From positions 5,422,241-5,486,240 of the forward strand of contig NC_040033.1 in the NCBI RefSeq assembly GCF_000972845.2: DNA of 64,000 nt, in the 5' to 3' direction. Shown in pieces: positions 62,601-64,000 of this stretch. Made by a program: the position numbers and the translations under genes. Origin of the DNA: Larimichthys crocea. Taxonomy: Eukaryota > Chordata > Actinopteri > Sciaenidae. How positions within the stretch are numbered: the stretch's first letter is position 1; each line of letters begins with the position of its first letter. The notes below the pieces were generated by a model. It was not told the origin of the DNA. It saw nothing but the letters and a program-made list of their open reading frames with translations, and did no database searches.

Positions 62601-63756
62601 TACTTTTGACAAGAGCTACCAAAGCAGATCTCCTCTTTGAGCTTTCTCTGGCCACAAAGAAAACATAGGTCCAGACTATGAAGTGAAATCAAACAAAAGA
62701 GGAAGAGTTAAAAAGATTTTTGAAAGTTTCATTTTTTTCTGCCCATGATGCTGATAGCCAATGTTTTGTTCTGATACTTAATATAGCTCATTTAGTCTTT
62801 TATCTTTGGCCAGACAGAAGACAAAGGCAAATAATTTCACAAAAGTCAGGATAATTGTAGATATTTGAAACAGACATTTGATGAATGATGAATGAGTATA
62901 AGAGTTTACAGCCATGCTAGCAGCTCTACTATCTTGTGACAATGATTGAGCCTCTGGGACAACCGCAAATGAGTCTGGGCTCCTGGTATAGCCAGTGGAT
63001 ATCTGGAAAAATGACAAACAAAAAATGTCCAAATATGTACAAACATCATGGCAATCCACCTCATAGTTGTTGAGATATTTCACTTGAAAAGACAAATGCC
63101 AACCTCATGGTGGCATTGCAGGAAATGTCAGAAGATCATCACAGTCAGTAGGACGTATCCATTGGAGATCATGAATGTCTGTACCAAATTTCATTGCAAT
63201 CCATGTTGTCGTCTTGAGATATTTCACCTGAAACATGGTGGTGCTAGTGGAAAATACAGAACATCATCATAGTTAAAAGTCAAAGAATGTATCCACTGGA
63301 AATCATGAATGTTTGCATCAAATTTCACGGCAATCCACCTCATAGTCGTTGGGATATTTCCATCTGGATTAAAGTTGTGTGGCTAATATTTTCTGTTTGC
63401 TGTAATCATTAATATACTTTTTGTTTTATTTCTGCAGAACTTTTATCTATGGAAGAAGGATAAGAAAGCTCTCAAAGACATAAAAGACAAAGACAAGGAG
63501 TTATTAGTACAGGTAAAATACACGCAAAGTGGAATATTTTCTTTAAAGTGACAGTTTTTCCCAGTGGGATCTCCTGTCAGTGTCCCTTTTCATCCCATCT
63601 TCCCCTCTGCAGGAGAACTTCTGCGGGACTTCCATCATCGTGCCTGATCTCGAGGCGGTGCTGCACCTCAAAGAAGACGGCAAGAAGTCGTGGAAACAGC
63701 GGCTTTTCCAGCTGAGGGCCTCAGGAATTTATTACGTGCCCAAAGGGAAGACCAAG
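50569..63756 (+). CDS. apbb1ip: APBB1-interacting protein (RIAM), N-terminal part; gene continues past the window
   Basis: Rap1 effector that recruits talin to integrins at the membrane (family knowledge). Coding exons are 50569-50628, 52208-52295, 53769-54055, 55945-56022, 57397-57556, 61987-62108, 63438-63512 and 63613-63756. All are phase-consistent (338 codons) and the next exon is outside. Domains: talin-binding helix MFSDLLGEMDLLTQSLG (residues about 7-23), second helix region ELEDTDLDALMADLVADLNA (about 54-73), Pro-rich DLPPPP Ena/VASP-type ligand, the helix before the RA domain (ADKIKLALEKLKEAKVKK), Ras-association domain from LVVKFLLNDGSAKTLMVDER (about 172-265), linker, and PH start (LHLKEDGKKSWKQRLFQLRA) to YYVPKGKTK. 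The N-terminus is a few residues shorter than the human form because the ATG sits at the acceptor. Lamellipodin (RAPH1) is the alternative paralogue, but the N-terminal talin site and the synteny favour RIAM. Confidence 0.93.
52964..53047 (+). repeat. Perfect 42-bp tandem duplication, apbb1ip intron 2
   Basis: Units 52964-53005 and 53006-53047 are identical (each begins ATTATTTATACAGTATTTTT). The surrounding sequence is AT-rich repeat-like material (52880-53240). Confidence 0.92.
53259..53567 (+). repeat. Adjacent dispersed-repeat remnants, apbb1ip intron 2
   Basis: 53259-53330 (TCACCAAAGTCAGTAAGATTC, then AAAATGTCATGGCAATCCACC) resembles the units at 63.03-63.36 kb. 53540-53567 ends CATTGGACCTTTAG, like the terminal repeat of the MITE at 11058-11333. 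Confidence 0.55.
53769..54055 (+). CDS. apbb1ip: apbb1ip exon 3, second helix and Pro/Ser-rich segment
   Basis: Encodes SLNELEDTDLDALMADLVAD, then LKVPSPPPSDLPPPPTDLST, then a Ser/Thr/Ala/Pro-rich low-complexity stretch ending QSSKPTK. DLPPPP is the Ena/VASP EVH1-type ligand; the Ser-rich tail differs from the human Pro-rich continuation. Confidence 0.9.
55012..55330 (+). repeat. High-copy fish repeat, apbb1ip intron 3
   Basis: Contains ATCTTAGCTTAGCATCAACA, AGCACCTCTAAAACTCAC and TGCCGGACTATTTCTTGG. The middle word is the reverse complement of the block at 55765-55807, so two copies lie in opposite orientations about 0.5 kb apart. Between them, about 55660-55730, is a LINE-like tail (gtaaagcacattgtaaac, ggtgctgtataaata). 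Confidence 0.65.
55765..55807 (+). repeat. Repeat fragment shared with 36718-36760
   Basis: 38 of 43 bases identical to 36718-36760, and inverted relative to the copy at 55012-55330. Confidence 0.7.
57397..57556 (+). CDS. apbb1ip: apbb1ip exon 5, Ras-association domain (first part)
   Basis: Encodes LVVKFLLNDGSAKTLMVDER, then EVLDNLFEKTHCDCNVDWSL. This is the ubiquitin-like RA fold that binds Rap1-GTP; exon 6 (61987-62108) completes it with RTFEDHENLVEPLLAWTRDS. Confidence 0.93.
57680..61980 (+). other. Long apbb1ip intron 5, no coding exon seen
   Basis: About 4.4 kb between the two Ras-association exons. It is AT-rich with short TC and TATA runs, and no splice-flanked conserved peptide was found. 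Short ORFs at about 58.7-59.05 and 59.6-59.96 kb look random. Confidence 0.6.
63030..63360 (+). repeat. Three diverged tandem units of a dispersed repeat, apbb1ip intron 6
   Basis: The core 'gcaatccacctcatagttgt' to 'gagatatttc' starts at 63051, 63196 and 63330, i.e. at about 134-145 bp spacing. Single related fragments occur at 1136-1160 and 53310-53330. Confidence 0.75.
63613..63756 (+). CDS. apbb1ip: apbb1ip exon 8, start of PH domain
   Basis: Encodes ENFCGTSIIVPDLEAVLHLK and then KKSWKQRLFQLRASGIYYVP. This gives the first strands and the basic phosphoinositide-binding loop of the PH domain. The donor is AAG|gtcagg; the remainder of PH and the proline-rich C-terminus are beyond the window. 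Confidence 0.93.
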
Positions 63757-64000
63757 GTCAGGGGTCAAAACGTGACATCATTTTGTGCACCCGTCCGACA
63801 TTCAGTCGGGCTCAAGCAGTGATGAAGGACATTCAGAGATACTTTTAGCAACAGAAACCTGAGGAAATATAAGGTTTATTTCAGTGTGTAGTCTTCCTGT
63901 TTCATGAACCAAACTCTTGTTTCGTGCAACACTGAATATAATTGAGCTTTTACTCCCTGCTGAATACCTGAATACAGTACATTCACCTACTCTACATCTT

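Noticed and set aside
1..64000. tRNA, rRNA and CRISPR arrays
   Set aside because: None seen by eye on either strand; CRISPR is not expected in a vertebrate genome. A tRNA scan was not possible here.

Overview
This 64 kb window is vertebrate nuclear DNA, almost certainly from a teleost fish and probably a percomorph. The evidence is intron-rich genes with GT-AG splice sites, short introns beside repeat-filled ones, many CA/GT, GAT and CCT microsatellites, and interspersed repeats of the kind common in spiny-rayed fish. The gene order myo3a, gad2, apbb1ip, all on the + strand, matches human 10p12 (recalled synteny). The species cannot be named from sequence alone.

Layout. 1-3.7 kb holds the last four coding exons of myo3a (myosin IIIA tail), ending in the actin-binding tail motif and followed by a close poly(A) signal. 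3.9-5.7 kb is the intergenic and upstream region of gad2. 5,745-19,364 holds the complete gad2 gene (glutamate decarboxylase 65): 16 coding exons that join in frame to 585 codons plus stop, the same length as I recall for human GAD65. A long probable 3' UTR may run to about 23.5 kb and contains a cluster of inverted repeats. 23.5-37.3 kb has no gene I can support; it holds decayed mobile elements and one nearly perfect 30-bp hairpin.

37,342-41,400 (minus strand) is the most interesting locus: a five-exon gene whose four coding exons join in frame to a 938-residue secreted protein I do not recognise. In order it has a signal peptide, a low-complexity N-terminal region with five C-x4-C motifs, a Gln-rich coiled coil, a TNF-receptor-like cysteine-rich module, an EGF-like module, a second TNF-receptor-like module, and three similar beta-rich repeats, each with a Cys pair and a closing hydrophobic-Trp strand, probably C1q/TNF-like jelly rolls. 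I recall no gene between GAD2 and APBB1IP in mammals.

41.5-50.5 kb is a repeat-rich spacer that probably contains non-coding 5' exons of apbb1ip. 50,569-63,756 contains the first eight coding exons of apbb1ip (RIAM), covering the talin-binding N-terminus, proline-rich segment, Ras-association domain and the start of the PH domain; the gene runs off the right edge.

The three conserved neighbours share no pathway (hair-cell and photoreceptor motor, GABA synthesis, integrin activation). They are linked by conserved synteny, not by an operon-like logic.
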